A stretch of 64,000 bases of DNA from positions 1 to 64,000 of the forward strand of contig JBGTBD010000067.1 of NCBI GenBank assembly GCA_041749475.1, read 5' to 3'. How positions within the stretch are numbered: position 1 is the first letter of the stretch; every line of letters starts with the position of its first letter. The notes below the pieces were generated by a model, which searched no databases, was not told the origin of the DNA, and saw only the letters and a list, made by a program, of their open reading frames with translations. This DNA is from JBGTBD01 sp041749475 (lineage in GTDB: Bacteria; Pseudomonadota; Alphaproteobacteria; Rickettsiales; UBA998). The position numbers and the translations under genes are program-made. Shown piece by piece: positions 8,668-17,536 of the stretch.

Positions 8668-9356
8668 TGCTTTCCATCAACCAGCCCTGTTATCTTCCTT
8701 GGCTCGGGTATTTTGACCGTATCGCGCGCTCGGATCTCCATGTAGTGCTCGACCATGTACAGCTCGAACGCAGCCACGAGAGCTTCACCCGCCGCAACAA
8801 GATCATGACGCCGGAGGGCATACGCTGGTTGAAGGTTCCCGTTATCGGCAAAGAGATGCCGCCATACGATACCATCCCTCAAGTATTGATTGATAATACT
8901 ACCCCATGGCAGGATGAGCATTGGCGCCTGATACAACATGCATATCAAGCGGCGCCGGAATGGCACCGCCTTTCGCCCCAGATAGAACCGTTCTACCAGC
9001 GCCCAGTGACGCATCTGATTGACTTGCTGCACCCCTATACGGAATGGTTCATGCAAACGCTAGGCATCTCGACACCCTTGGAATTCAGCCGCCATTACGC
9101 ATTCCAGAAGCCTAAAAGCGACCTGATACTGGAGATATGCCTGCATTTCGGCGCAAAAACCTATCTTTCCGGCCCGTTTGGCCGCGATTATCTCGATGAA
9201 GGTGCATTTCGTGACCACGGCATCGATATCCGCTATCATGAGTTTCAACACCCGGCCTATGACAAGGTGGGCAAGACGTTCGAGTCGCACCTTGCCTGCC
9301 TTGACCTGATGATGCACCACCGCAACGCATTGGAGATATTGACGCATGGCTCGTAA
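8664..9356 (+). CDS. WbqC family protein
   Basis: A 230-residue member of the WbqC-like family, recognised from the start SINQPCYLPWLGYFDRIARS and the following LDHVQLERSHESFTRRN, plus the C-terminal YLSGPFGRDYL. These proteins occur in O-antigen and nonulosonic-acid clusters; their reaction is not settled, and a role in sugar N-acylation or amino-acid decoration has been suggested. The start is ATG 8664, overlapping the TGA of the acetyltransferase gene (ATGATG). An in-frame ATG at 8625 lies inside that gene and is less likely. The PIG-L gene follows with an 11 bp overlap, so the two probably act on the same sugar. Confidence 0.8.
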   Translation: MMLSINQPCYLPWLGYFDRIARSDLHVVLDHVQLERSHESFTRRNKIMTPEGIRWLKVPVIGKEMPPYDTIPQVLIDNTTPWQDEHWRLIQHAYQAAPEWHRLSPQIEPFYQRPVTHLIDLLHPYTEWFMQTLGISTPLEFSRHYAFQKPKSDLILEICLHFGAKTYLSGPFGRDYLDEGAFRDHGIDIRYHEFQHPAYDKVGKTFESHLACLDLMMHHRNALEILTHGS

Positions 9357-10017
9357 CATCCTCGTAATCGCCGCCCATCCCGACGACGAAGCGCTCGGCT
9401 GCGGCGGCACATTGCTGCGTCACTGCGCCGAAGGGGATAATGTGTATTTAATGTTCCTTACGGACGGTATTTCCGCCCGCAGTAATATCGATGCATCGAG
9501 CCGTAACATACGCCATGCGGGTCTGGAAAAAGCAAAATCTTACCTTACGCCTGCCACCATCCACTGCGAAAATTTCCCCGATAATGCGCTGGATTCCGTG
9601 CCTCTTTTAAACATAGTACAGGCCATCGAAAATATCGCAGCATCTTGTGCGCCGGATATCATCTACACCCATTGGCCGGAGGATTTGAATATCGACCACG
9701 CCATCGCCGCCCGCGCGACTCTGACCGCCTTCCGCCCTTTACCAAACAGTACGGTGACGCATATATACGGCTTCGAAGTGCCTTCCAGTACGGAATGGAC
9801 AGTTTCAGCACACGCTTTCACACCGAACCATTTCGTTGATGTCAGCAGCTACATGGAGGAGAAGGAACAGCTCCTGCGTTGCTACGCGGATGAAATGCGC
9901 CCGGCTCCCCATGCTCGTTCCTATGAAACCCTCCACGCACGGGCAATCTGGCGCGGACATAGCGTAGGGCTGAAAGCGGCGGAAGCATTCGTCACGTTAC
10001 GCACGCTCGTGCGCTGA
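9346..10017 (+). CDS. PIG-L/LmbE family zinc-dependent N-deacetylase
   Basis: A 223-residue PIG-L deacetylase. The metal-binding signature AHPDDE is at residues 10-15, and the second His motif appears as HWPEDLNIDHAIAARA (about 111-126). The family removes acetyl groups from N-acetylated sugars (MshB, LmbE, BshB). It overlaps the WbqC gene and closes the pseI-pseH-wbqC-like run, so a deacetylated or re-acylated pseudaminic acid variant is a reasonable hypothesis. No signal peptide, hence cytoplasmic. Its stop abuts the stop of the convergent methyltransferase gene with no gap. Confidence 0.88.
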   Translation: MARNILVIAAHPDDEALGCGGTLLRHCAEGDNVYLMFLTDGISARSNIDASSRNIRHAGLEKAKSYLTPATIHCENFPDNALDSVPLLNIVQAIENIAASCAPDIIYTHWPEDLNIDHAIAARATLTAFRPLPNSTVTHIYGFEVPSSTEWTVSAHAFTPNHFVDVSSYMEEKEQLLRCYADEMRPAPHARSYETLHARAIWRGHSVGLKAAEAFVTLRTLVR

Positions 10018-10689
10018 TCACACCTTACGCGCCACCACGTGCCAGCATGCCAGCACTTCTTGTGGTTCCTGACGCAGGTAACGCGTCTCGACATGGTTCA
10101 ATTCCTCGATCACCCACCCGCTCACAAAAAGCATTTCGATTTCTGAGGCGCTATAAAGCTGTATCTGGCCGATACCGGTAAGCGGCCCCGCTTCGGGAAT
10201 CATCGTGCCGTCCGGCCCCATGGGCCCGCGTGAACTGCTGCGGTCGCTATAACTTTCGCTATAGAAGAATCCACCCGGTTTCAATGACCGATGAATAGCC
10301 GCAATCGCCCGCGCCGCCGCTGATTTTCCGGCGCAACAAATAGCACCCCTATCCAGCGCAATATCGAAAGATTGATCCGCAAACGGTAGATCCGTAAAAT
10401 CACCGACGCGCAGATCCCCCTGCAAGCCTTCTTTCGCAAAGCGTTTCTTGGCATGATTGACCGCCGTCTCACTACCCTCGATCCCCGAAACCACCGCCCC
10501 TTCACGCGCTGCGAACCAGAGATTATTTCCCCCACCGAATCCCACCTCCAGAAACGTCACCTGCGGCGAAGAGACACGGGAACGATACCGGTAGAAAAAA
10601 CTGGCCACGGAAGAGAACGGGTATGTATTTAATTGCTTGCCATTGCTGTAAATATCTTCCCAAATAGGGTCGAAGCTGCGTGTCTGCAT
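10018..10689 (-). CDS. class I SAM-dependent methyltransferase
   Basis: A 223-residue methyltransferase with the Rossmann SAM motif I FLEVGFGGGNN, motif II near GIEGSETAV, an acidic post-II segment (VGDFTDLPF) and LKPGGFFYSES. This is the Methyltransf_11 pattern used on sugars, lipids and small molecules. The start is ATG 10689, preceded by GGAGAG at a good distance; a longer in-frame reading from 10719 lacks this. It is divergent from pseB, 33 bp between starts. Within a glycan locus the likely target is a sugar, but nothing in the sequence fixes it. Confidence 0.85.
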   Translation of the reverse strand: MQTRSFDPIWEDIYSNGKQLNTYPFSSVASFFYRYRSRVSSPQVTFLEVGFGGGNNLWFAAREGAVVSGIEGSETAVNHAKKRFAKEGLQGDLRVGDFTDLPFADQSFDIALDRGAICCAGKSAAARAIAAIHRSLKPGGFFYSESYSDRSSSRGPMGPDGTMIPEAGPLTGIGQIQLYSASEIEMLFVSGWVIEELNHVETRYLRQEPQEVLACWHVVARKV

Positions 10690-10722
10690 GGGATCTCTCC
10701 GGTCAGGTTTAGGTATCACGGA

Positions 10723-11721
10723 ATGTTTAATGATAAAACCATTTTAATTACGGGCGGCACGGGGTCATTCGGCCAGCATTGCATCAAAACCATCCTTGCG
10801 CGCTACAAACCACGCCGCCTGATCGTCTTCTCGCGTGACGAATATAAGCAATATACCATGCAACAGGAGTTCAACGCTCCTTGTATGCGCTATTTCTTGG
10901 GTGATGTGCGCGACGCGGAGCGATTGCGTATGGCGTTTTCCGGGGTGGATTTCGTGATTCATGCCGCCGCGCTGAAACAAGTGCCGGCTCTGGAATATAA
11001 CCCCAGCGAAGCCATCAAGACCAATATCCTCGGCGCCGAGAACGTGATCGCGATGGCGCTGCATCATCGCGTCGAAAAAGTAGTGGCGCTCTCGACCGAC
11101 AAAGCGGTCTCACCCCATAATCTCTACGGTGCGACGAAACTGGTCTCCGACAAATTGTTCATCGCCGCGAATAATATCCGTGGGGAATTGCCGACGCAGT
11201 TTTCCATCGTGCGCTATGGCAATGTGATAGGCTCACGCGGCTCCGTCATCCCCTATTTCAAGCAACGCATCGCCGAAGGCGCCGCCAGTTTGCCCATTAC
11301 CGACCCCGCGATGACCCGCTTCGCCATCACCCTCCATCAGGGTGTAGAAATGGTGTTGAAGGCATTTACGCGGATGCAGGGGGGTGAAGTGTTCGTGCCG
11401 AAAATTCCCTCCGTCAATATCATGACGTTGGCGAAAGCGCTGGCTCCTGATATGGCGACGCATATCATCGGCATCCGTCCCGGAGAGAAACTGCACGAAG
11501 TCATGTGCCCGGCAGAAGCCTCGCGCGAAACGCTGGAATTCGCTGATCATTACGTCATCACCCCCGCCTTCATGCTCAACCAGCCGCGTGCTTTTGATAT
11601 CAACGCCTGCGGCGAAACGGGCAAGCCCGTACCGCAAGGGTTTGAATACCGGTCGGATACCAATACGGAATTCCTCTCCGCCCCCGCGCTTTCCACCCTC
11701 ATCCAGCAGCACTGCCCCTGA
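10723..11721 (+). CDS. pseB: UDP-N-acetylglucosamine 4,6-dehydratase (inverting) PseB
   Basis: PseB begins pseudaminic-acid synthesis by converting UDP-GlcNAc to the 4-keto-6-deoxy-L-arabino-hexulose. The 332 residues show the extended SDR fold with TGGTGSFGQHC near residue 8, YFLGDVRDAERL, AALKQVPALEYNP, the LSTDKAVSPHNLYGATK block (catalytic Asp-Lys and YxxxK) and FSIVRYGNVIGSRGS. The length matches characterised PseB proteins. The start is ATG 10723, directly before MFNDKTILITGG. The next gene starts one base after the TGA. Confidence 0.95.
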   Translation: MFNDKTILITGGTGSFGQHCIKTILARYKPRRLIVFSRDEYKQYTMQQEFNAPCMRYFLGDVRDAERLRMAFSGVDFVIHAAALKQVPALEYNPSEAIKTNILGAENVIAMALHHRVEKVVALSTDKAVSPHNLYGATKLVSDKLFIAANNIRGELPTQFSIVRYGNVIGSRGSVIPYFKQRIAEGAASLPITDPAMTRFAITLHQGVEMVLKAFTRMQGGEVFVPKIPSVNIMTLAKALAPDMATHIIGIRPGEKLHEVMCPAEASRETLEFADHYVITPAFMLNQPRAFDINACGETGKPVPQGFEYRSDTNTEFLSAPALSTLIQQHCP

Positions 11722-11722
11722 T

Positions 11723-12871
11723 ATGACGTACATCCCGTATAGCACACAGGAAATCGATGAAAGCGACATCGATGCCGTTGTGCAGGTGATGCGCTCAGGC
11801 TTCCTGACGCAGGGGCCGACGGTAGAGATATTCGAGGAAGCACTAAAGGCTTATTGCGGTGCTAAGCACGCGGTAGCGGTGGCGAGCGGTACGGCTGGCC
11901 TGCATCTTGCCTGCCTCGCCTTGGATATCCTCCCCGGTGATACTGTCTGGACGTCACCCCTCAGCTTCGTCGCCTCCGCGAATTGCGCGCATTATGTCGG
12001 CGCGCATATCGATTTCGTCGATTGCGACCCGGTGACGGGCAATATGGATATCGATAAACTGGAGGAAAAACTCCGCCAAGCCGCAGAAAACGATACGCTA
12101 CCGAAATTACTGATCGTTGTCTATCTGTCAGGCCGCGTCTGCGATATGAAACGCATCGCTGAACTTGTGCGGCCCTACGACATACGCATCGTCGAGGATG
12201 CTGCCCATGCGCTGGGCGCGGTTTACGCAGGACGCCCTGTCGGCGCATGTGCTTATAGTGATATGACGTTATTCAGTTTCCACCCCGTCAAATCCATCAC
12301 CACCGGAGAGGGTGGAGCGTTGGTGACCAACGACGCTGGATTGGCCGAAAAACTCCGCCTATTGCGCAGCCACGGCGTCACCCGCGACCCGCGGCGGATG
12401 GAAGTGAGTGGGCAGCCTGCATGGGTCTATGAGATGCAAGAGTTGGGCTACCATTACCGCATGACTGATATCGCCGCCGCCCTCGGTACAAGCCAGATGC
12501 GCCGCCTCGATGATTTCATCTCCCGCCGCCGCGCCGTTGCCGCACGATACCATACGTTGCTATCCGGCGCGCCACTTGCCTTGCCGCTGCCGGATGATTC
12601 CAGTGCGTGGCATCTCTATATCATCCAAGTCGCTCCCGAGAAGCGCGAGGCCATCTTCACCGGAATGCGCGCGAAAGATATCGGCGTCAATGTGCATTAC
12701 ATTCCTATTCACCTGCAGCCTTTCTACCAACGTCAAGGCTTTAAAGAAGGCGATTTCCCTGATGCAGAGCGATTCTATGGCGGAGCCATCAGCCTCCCCA
12801 TCTTCCCCGGCCTGAGCGCGACAGCGCAGGATATGGTGGTAGCGACATTGCAGCAATTACTAGCGGGGTGA
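11723..12871 (+). CDS. pseC: UDP-4-amino-4,6-dideoxy-N-acetyl-beta-L-altrosamine transaminase PseC
   Basis: PseC is the PLP-dependent aminotransferase that uses glutamate to aminate the PseB product. The 382 residues show the DegT/DnrJ/EryC1 family features: VAVASGTAGLHLACLAL, TSPLSFVASANCAHYVGA, VEDAAHALGA, the PLP-lysine loop FSFHPVKSITTGEGG, and SHGVTRDP. The start is ATG 11723, one base after the pseB stop; readings from further upstream run inside pseB. It sits directly between pseB and the flippase, so the three form one unit. Confidence 0.94.
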   Translation: MTYIPYSTQEIDESDIDAVVQVMRSGFLTQGPTVEIFEEALKAYCGAKHAVAVASGTAGLHLACLALDILPGDTVWTSPLSFVASANCAHYVGAHIDFVDCDPVTGNMDIDKLEEKLRQAAENDTLPKLLIVVYLSGRVCDMKRIAELVRPYDIRIVEDAAHALGAVYAGRPVGACAYSDMTLFSFHPVKSITTGEGGALVTNDAGLAEKLRLLRSHGVTRDPRRMEVSGQPAWVYEMQELGYHYRMTDIAAALGTSQMRRLDDFISRRRAVAARYHTLLSGAPLALPLPDDSSAWHLYIIQVAPEKREAIFTGMRAKDIGVNVHYIPIHLQPFYQRQGFKEGDFPDAERFYGGAISLPIFPGLSATAQDMVVATLQQLLAG

Positions 12872-12881
12872 GGTACGTCGC

Positions 12882-14144
12882 ATGGCGAAACTGAAACAAC
12901 TCTATCATCATACGTTGTTCTACACCTTCGCCAATATGATCGAAGCGTTAGCGCCATTGATCCTGATTCCATACCTGACCCGTACACTCACCGTCTATGA
13001 TTACGGGTTATGGACAGTCTTCCAAAGCTGTGTCGCCGTACTCGTGCCATTGATCGGTCTGGGGTACAAGGACGCGATCCGCATGTATTACCTCCATCTC
13101 ACGCAAAAGGAATTCGGTGGGCTATTGACCAGTGCCACCGTGATCATCCTGTCGTTAACGGTATGTGCTGTCGTAATGGTCTGGGTCTCGCATGACGCGC
13201 TGGAGCAATGGCTTCACCTACCCAGTGCCGGGCTGCTTGCCATGATTGGCGCGGCAGCCTTCTATAGTTTTTTCTATATGGCGATGGCTACCTGCCAGTT
13301 CGCACATGAACGTCGCGTATTCATCATTGTGCAAAGCGTTCAGACGGGTGTTTCGCTTCTAAGTACAGTGGCCTTCATCTATTCCGGGTTCGGGTGGGAG
13401 GGGTGTGTATACGGTAAATTGATCGGCCTTGCGGCGGCCTGTGTGGTATCCGCCTTCTTCCTTGCCACGCGCTTTCACTGGTGTAGACCGTTGGCGATAT
13501 CCTATGCTTATATTCGCACACTGGCCGTATTCGGCGCACAATATCTACCGTACGGATTATTATTCGTTGTCGTGCCGCTGACCAACCGCCTACTGATTGC
13601 GCATATGAGCGATATGGAAAGCGTTGGCCTCTATGCGCTGGGGGAATCCTTCTCGATGGCGCTGAATTTGGTCATTGTCGGGTTCATGTTTGCATGGCAA
13701 CCATGGTTATTCCGAAAACTCGCAGGGCATGATGCTGACGGGATGCACAGCGTGCGGCTTTCCTGCACCCTGTTCGTTGTGGGATTGCCATTGAGCGGTG
13801 TAGTGTTGACGGGGATGAGCTATATCGCCGCACCGATCCTTCTCGGCCCGAATTTTCAGGGAGCCACTGCCTATGTATTTGCGATGATGATGGCCGCTGC
13901 CGCATCGGGATATGTTCTGCTGGCGCATAGTTTCCTGCATTACCACCGCCGTGTGGGTGTCATGTCATTATGCGCCTTGCTGGCGATGGTCTCAAATGGA
14001 GTGGTCAGCATGTGGCTCATCGCAGAGATGGGCCCGGTCGGCGCGGGGTGGGGTGCGGCGATATGCTATATGGGAGCCGCGCTTCTGGCTGCTATATGTG
14101 CACGTAACACCCGCTCCCGCGTGGCAATAGGCAGCGCCTCCTAA
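12882..14144 (+). CDS. Wzx-like oligosaccharide flippase (MOP superfamily)
   Basis: A 420-residue, almost wholly hydrophobic protein with about twelve predicted helices. It opens with FYTFANMIEALAPLILIPYLTRTLTVYDYGLW, the polysaccharide-biosynthesis (RfbX/Wzx) start in which LTRTLTxxxYG is diagnostic. Flippases of this kind move undecaprenyl-linked glycans to the periplasmic face. GGGGTGAGG precedes the ATG. It follows pseC by 10 bp, so a lipid-linked glycan containing pseudaminic acid is the likely cargo. The 3' end overlaps the convergent membrane glycosyltransferase gene by 4 bp. Confidence 0.85.
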   Translation: MAKLKQLYHHTLFYTFANMIEALAPLILIPYLTRTLTVYDYGLWTVFQSCVAVLVPLIGLGYKDAIRMYYLHLTQKEFGGLLTSATVIILSLTVCAVVMVWVSHDALEQWLHLPSAGLLAMIGAAAFYSFFYMAMATCQFAHERRVFIIVQSVQTGVSLLSTVAFIYSGFGWEGCVYGKLIGLAAACVVSAFFLATRFHWCRPLAISYAYIRTLAVFGAQYLPYGLLFVVVPLTNRLLIAHMSDMESVGLYALGESFSMALNLVIVGFMFAWQPWLFRKLAGHDADGMHSVRLSCTLFVVGLPLSGVVLTGMSYIAAPILLGPNFQGATAYVFAMMMAAAASGYVLLAHSFLHYHRRVGVMSLCALLAMVSNGVVSMWLIAEMGPVGAGWGAAICYMGAALLAAICARNTRSRVAIGSAS

Positions 14145-15721
14145 CGAAAGGGCTCTTCATCTTTCGGTTCACACAGCGAAGGGGAGGAATCCACGCGCTT
14201 ATAATAACTGAACGTCACTTCCGTGGTGGACAGATCGGGATGATTGACCGGGACGATTCTCTCTTCCCGACGATAGAGCTGATGGAACATAGGGTCTTCA
14301 GCCATTTCCCTTTCGGAAAGATATGCGGACGTACCAATCATGTTATCCGAAATCCCATCCCCCACAATGATATAATCCGGCTTACGCGAGAGGACATATG
14401 GCCCGTCGCCTTTTTCATGGCCAGGCGTCATATATCCCTTGGCCGGGGGAATTGTGCGGTGAGCAATCGTGCGATCATTCAGTCCTAGCATATCCAGATA
14501 GCGCATCTCAGGCGCCGTATGGGGAATGATGCCGGCCATGTTGATGGCGACCAGCGAATCTTTCGGCCAGCATTGATGGATGTGTTCGCCGATGGCATAG
14601 AAAAAAAGCACGAATTTGGGATAGGGAACAGCGTTCAACCGCAACAAAGGCAGGGCAAAGAAGATGAGCGCCACCCATAATGACCATCGGTAATGCGGCC
14701 ATGCGGTGATGGCGGATTCATGGCTTATGACCGCACGCATCATCAACAGCAAGCATAGCGGAATCACCGGCACAAGGAAACGTTGCTCCGGCATCCAGTC
14801 CCCTCCCGTGCGTACCACATAGAGAAGATAGGCCGATACCATGAGCAGCAGCATCGCCTGTCCGTGCCGCAGGGCGCGCCTATGCCATCCCAGAAGACAT
14901 CCCACCCCCCCCATGATTCCCCAAAACGGAGGTTTGAAGAAGAAACTCGATACATATTCAAGCCCGGCAGAAAGCCGCGCCGCGCTCATCTCCATCCCTA
15001 GTTTCGCGTAATAGGTATTGGGCAGCCATTCTTCATAATAATGGTAACGCCAGAGCAGATGGGCGCTTGCGATGGCGACGAAAATCACCAGCGCTGTAAG
15101 GTGTTTTCTGCGGTGTCGCTGCAACCCGAGGAAGCCAAATGCAATGCCTGCGAAAAGATATGCCTCAGGCCGGGTAAGCACTGCCAGACCGAACCACAAC
15201 CCCGGCCATAAGGAAGGGGCCGTTCGTGCCTCACCCGCTCGCAGCGTGGTAATGACCCCTGCCGTCAACAGGCAGGCGAACAGTACGGTTTCCATCCCGC
15301 TTTGCGCCCAGTATAGCAGTGGGATGCTGAGGATGATGGCAATGAACGTGACGGCAGGAAAAAACCTCTTCCCTGCTGGTGTCCCCGCTTCTTTTCGTGC
15401 GTAGAGAACGAGGATGAGGGAAAGCGTCAAAAGCGACGTAACTCCAATGCCGCGTGCGGTCGACAGAAGCGGTATCGACAGCCATTCCCCCAACGCGAGT
15501 AACATCACCATTAGGAAACTGGTATATCCCTCCACCCGCTCCCCGATATTCCACACGATCCCGTAACCCTGCACCACATGCATCGCATATCGAAACGGGA
15601 TGAACGTGTCGTCCTCAAGGAAATAACGCAAACTCCACAGCATATAGCCCGCTGAAAGCAGGGCCAGCACCCACGCGCCGTGCCTGAATAGGGACTGCCG
15701 TGTGTGTTCTCGGGATATCAT
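14141..15721 (-). CDS. membrane GT-C glycosyltransferase, AftB-like DDxF family
   Basis: A 526-residue membrane protein with about ten helices. After the first helix it has FLEDDTFIPFRYAMHVVQGYG followed by NIGERVEGYTSF, very close to the DDAFITFRYARN...NPGERVEGYTNF hallmark of AftB-like and related GT-C enzymes that use polyprenyl-phosphate sugars outside the membrane. The soluble C-terminal third carries a YLDMLGLNDRTIAH segment also typical of this family. The start is ATG 15721; GTG 15724 is one codon earlier. It probably works on the glycan delivered by the flippase. Acceptor and donor unknown. Confidence 0.78.
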   Translation of the reverse strand: MISREHTRQSLFRHGAWVLALLSAGYMLWSLRYFLEDDTFIPFRYAMHVVQGYGIVWNIGERVEGYTSFLMVMLLALGEWLSIPLLSTARGIGVTSLLTLSLILVLYARKEAGTPAGKRFFPAVTFIAIILSIPLLYWAQSGMETVLFACLLTAGVITTLRAGEARTAPSLWPGLWFGLAVLTRPEAYLFAGIAFGFLGLQRHRRKHLTALVIFVAIASAHLLWRYHYYEEWLPNTYYAKLGMEMSAARLSAGLEYVSSFFFKPPFWGIMGGVGCLLGWHRRALRHGQAMLLLMVSAYLLYVVRTGGDWMPEQRFLVPVIPLCLLLMMRAVISHESAITAWPHYRWSLWVALIFFALPLLRLNAVPYPKFVLFFYAIGEHIHQCWPKDSLVAINMAGIIPHTAPEMRYLDMLGLNDRTIAHRTIPPAKGYMTPGHEKGDGPYVLSRKPDYIIVGDGISDNMIGTSAYLSEREMAEDPMFHQLYRREERIVPVNHPDLSTTEVTFSYYKRVDSSPSLCEPKDEEPFR

Positions 15722-15936
15722 CACATATGACTCAACGGAATAGGCCGATGAAATGGTGAATCAGAACAATGCGTATTCTTAAGCATAATGCAAATGTCTA
15801 CACACATACTTAATAAAACATATCCTGTCGAAAGGTGGAGTTAAGCTCGCGCCTACTGCGCTCGCTCTGCCACAGTAAGTAAGAAGGCATGCTTTTGCAG
15901 ATGAGTAAATCGAATATTCACATTGTGCAAGGTTGT

Positions 15937-17535
15937 CTAAGGCGCTTTTTGTATCTGAATCAATTTCACCAATGATTCCATCTGGTCGGCCTCATTGGCT
16001 GGCTTATCCCAACGGATGCGGTTAATGCGCGGGAAGCGCAGCGCATATCCCGATTTATGCCGCGCCGAGACATGCACCGAATCGAATGCGACCTCAAACA
16101 CCATGCCGCGCTCCACCTCGCGCACCGGGCCGAAACGATTGGTAGTATGATTCCGAATCCAGCTATCGAGTTTTTTGAGCTCCTGGTCCGTGAACCCGGA
16201 ATACGCCTTGCCGATGGGCAGCAATTCCTCGCCCTTCCATAACCCAAATGTGTAATCCGAATAGAAGGACGATCGCTTCCCTGAGCCGCGTTGCGCATAC
16301 ATCAGCACCGCATCGATCACTAGCGGCTCCCGCTTCCATTTATACCAATGCCCTTTAGGACGGCCGGGGATGTAAGGACTATCCTTACGTTTCAGCATCA
16401 GCCCTTCAATATAATTTTCCTCTTCCCGGTTCGCCGTCGCGCGGTAAGATTCAAGCGAAGGAAAATCGGCATATTCAAGAAGGGGAGAGATTTCCATGTG
16501 TAGCGGACGTACCCGCTCGAACCAAGCTTGCAACCGCACGCGGCGCTCAGAAAGCGGCAACCCGCGCATATTTTCTCCATCTAATTCCAATGCATCGTAC
16601 AGCACCAAATGCGCGGGATAACCCTCCATCAATTTCTTACTCGGCACTTTCCGCCCCAGCCGCTGCTGCAGATCGTTGAACGGCGAAATGACATCGCCTT
16701 TCTTCACCAGCAACTCACCGTCAAGCGTTGCATGAAAATCGAATGCACCGACAAGGTCAGGGAAGGAATGCGAGATATCGTCTCCCGTCCGCGAGAACAT
16801 CGCTGCGCCTTTAGGTGAAGATACGAGCTGCACGCGGATACCGTCAAATTTCCACTCGGCGTAATACTCGTCCGGATTGATACTTGCCAACTCTCGGTCT
16901 TCCAAAGGATGCGACAACATCACCGGATGGAACGTGATGCTATCCGAAACATCAGGCCGCTCCCTCGTCTTCTCCAGCCATGCGAACAATTCCGTATAAG
17001 GTGGCAACAACCCGTGCCACACGGTCTCCACATCCTCGACAGGCACATCCCCGAAATCCGCCAGCACATTCTTTACGAACCGTGCGGACACTCCAACGCG
17101 GAGGCCCTGCGTCCCCAATTTAAGTAAAGCCCAACGCTGCTCAGGCGTCATATTATCGAGCAGCATCACGAGATAATCCCGCACCCCTTGCTTGTCGCTA
17201 TTCTGGAATCGCTCGATAACTTCGTGCAGCGAAGGTAACCTGTTCAGTCGTACCGCATCAACGCTGATGGGCCAGATATGCGCCACCGTCTCCGACGTCT
17301 CCCCCACATAATCGCGCGAAAGTTCATAGAGCACCGGGTCCACCCGTTCCTTCACCACGTCGCGGATGACATGGCGTTTGAACAGGTCAAAACTGAGCGT
17401 CCCTGCCAGCGCAGCAACCGTATAGCCCCGGTCTGGATCAGGCGTCCGCGCGAAATATTCTTTCAACAATGCGGCCTTCGCGAGGTTGCTATGCGAATAA
17501 TAGAGCCGATCGAGCAGGAGGGCGAATGCTTCCAT
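15937..17535 (-). CDS. ATP-dependent DNA ligase (ligase-associated DNA damage response type)
   Basis: A 532-residue ATP-dependent ligase. It has an N-terminal helical DNA-binding domain (about residues 1-190), the nucleotidyltransferase domain with the AMP-accepting lysine in EWKFDGIR (Lys229), DGELLVKKG, YIEGLMLKRKDSPYIPGRPKGHWYKWKRE (motifs IV-V), and a C-terminal OB fold. This ligase class co-occurs with an MBL exonuclease, an Lhr helicase and PdeM, as here. ATG 17535 lies one base after the exonuclease stop and matches the usual MxAFAxLLDRL start; ATG 17559 would overlap that gene. It seals DNA nicks and is thought to act in repair, separately from NAD-dependent LigA. Confidence 0.92.
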   Translation of the reverse strand: MEAFALLLDRLYYSHSNLAKAALLKEYFARTPDPDRGYTVAALAGTLSFDLFKRHVIRDVVKERVDPVLYELSRDYVGETSETVAHIWPISVDAVRLNRLPSLHEVIERFQNSDKQGVRDYLVMLLDNMTPEQRWALLKLGTQGLRVGVSARFVKNVLADFGDVPVEDVETVWHGLLPPYTELFAWLEKTRERPDVSDSITFHPVMLSHPLEDRELASINPDEYYAEWKFDGIRVQLVSSPKGAAMFSRTGDDISHSFPDLVGAFDFHATLDGELLVKKGDVISPFNDLQQRLGRKVPSKKLMEGYPAHLVLYDALELDGENMRGLPLSERRVRLQAWFERVRPLHMEISPLLEYADFPSLESYRATANREEENYIEGLMLKRKDSPYIPGRPKGHWYKWKREPLVIDAVLMYAQRGSGKRSSFYSDYTFGLWKGEELLPIGKAYSGFTDQELKKLDSWIRNHTTNRFGPVREVERGMVFEVAFDSVHVSARHKSGYALRFPRINRIRWDKPANEADQMESLVKLIQIQKAP

Positions 17536-17536
17536 G

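Noticed and set aside
15725..15936. Gene or RNA in the 210 bp gap between the GT-C and ligase genes
   Set aside because: No open frame with a ribosome site, no strong hairpin and no promoter pair that I trust.
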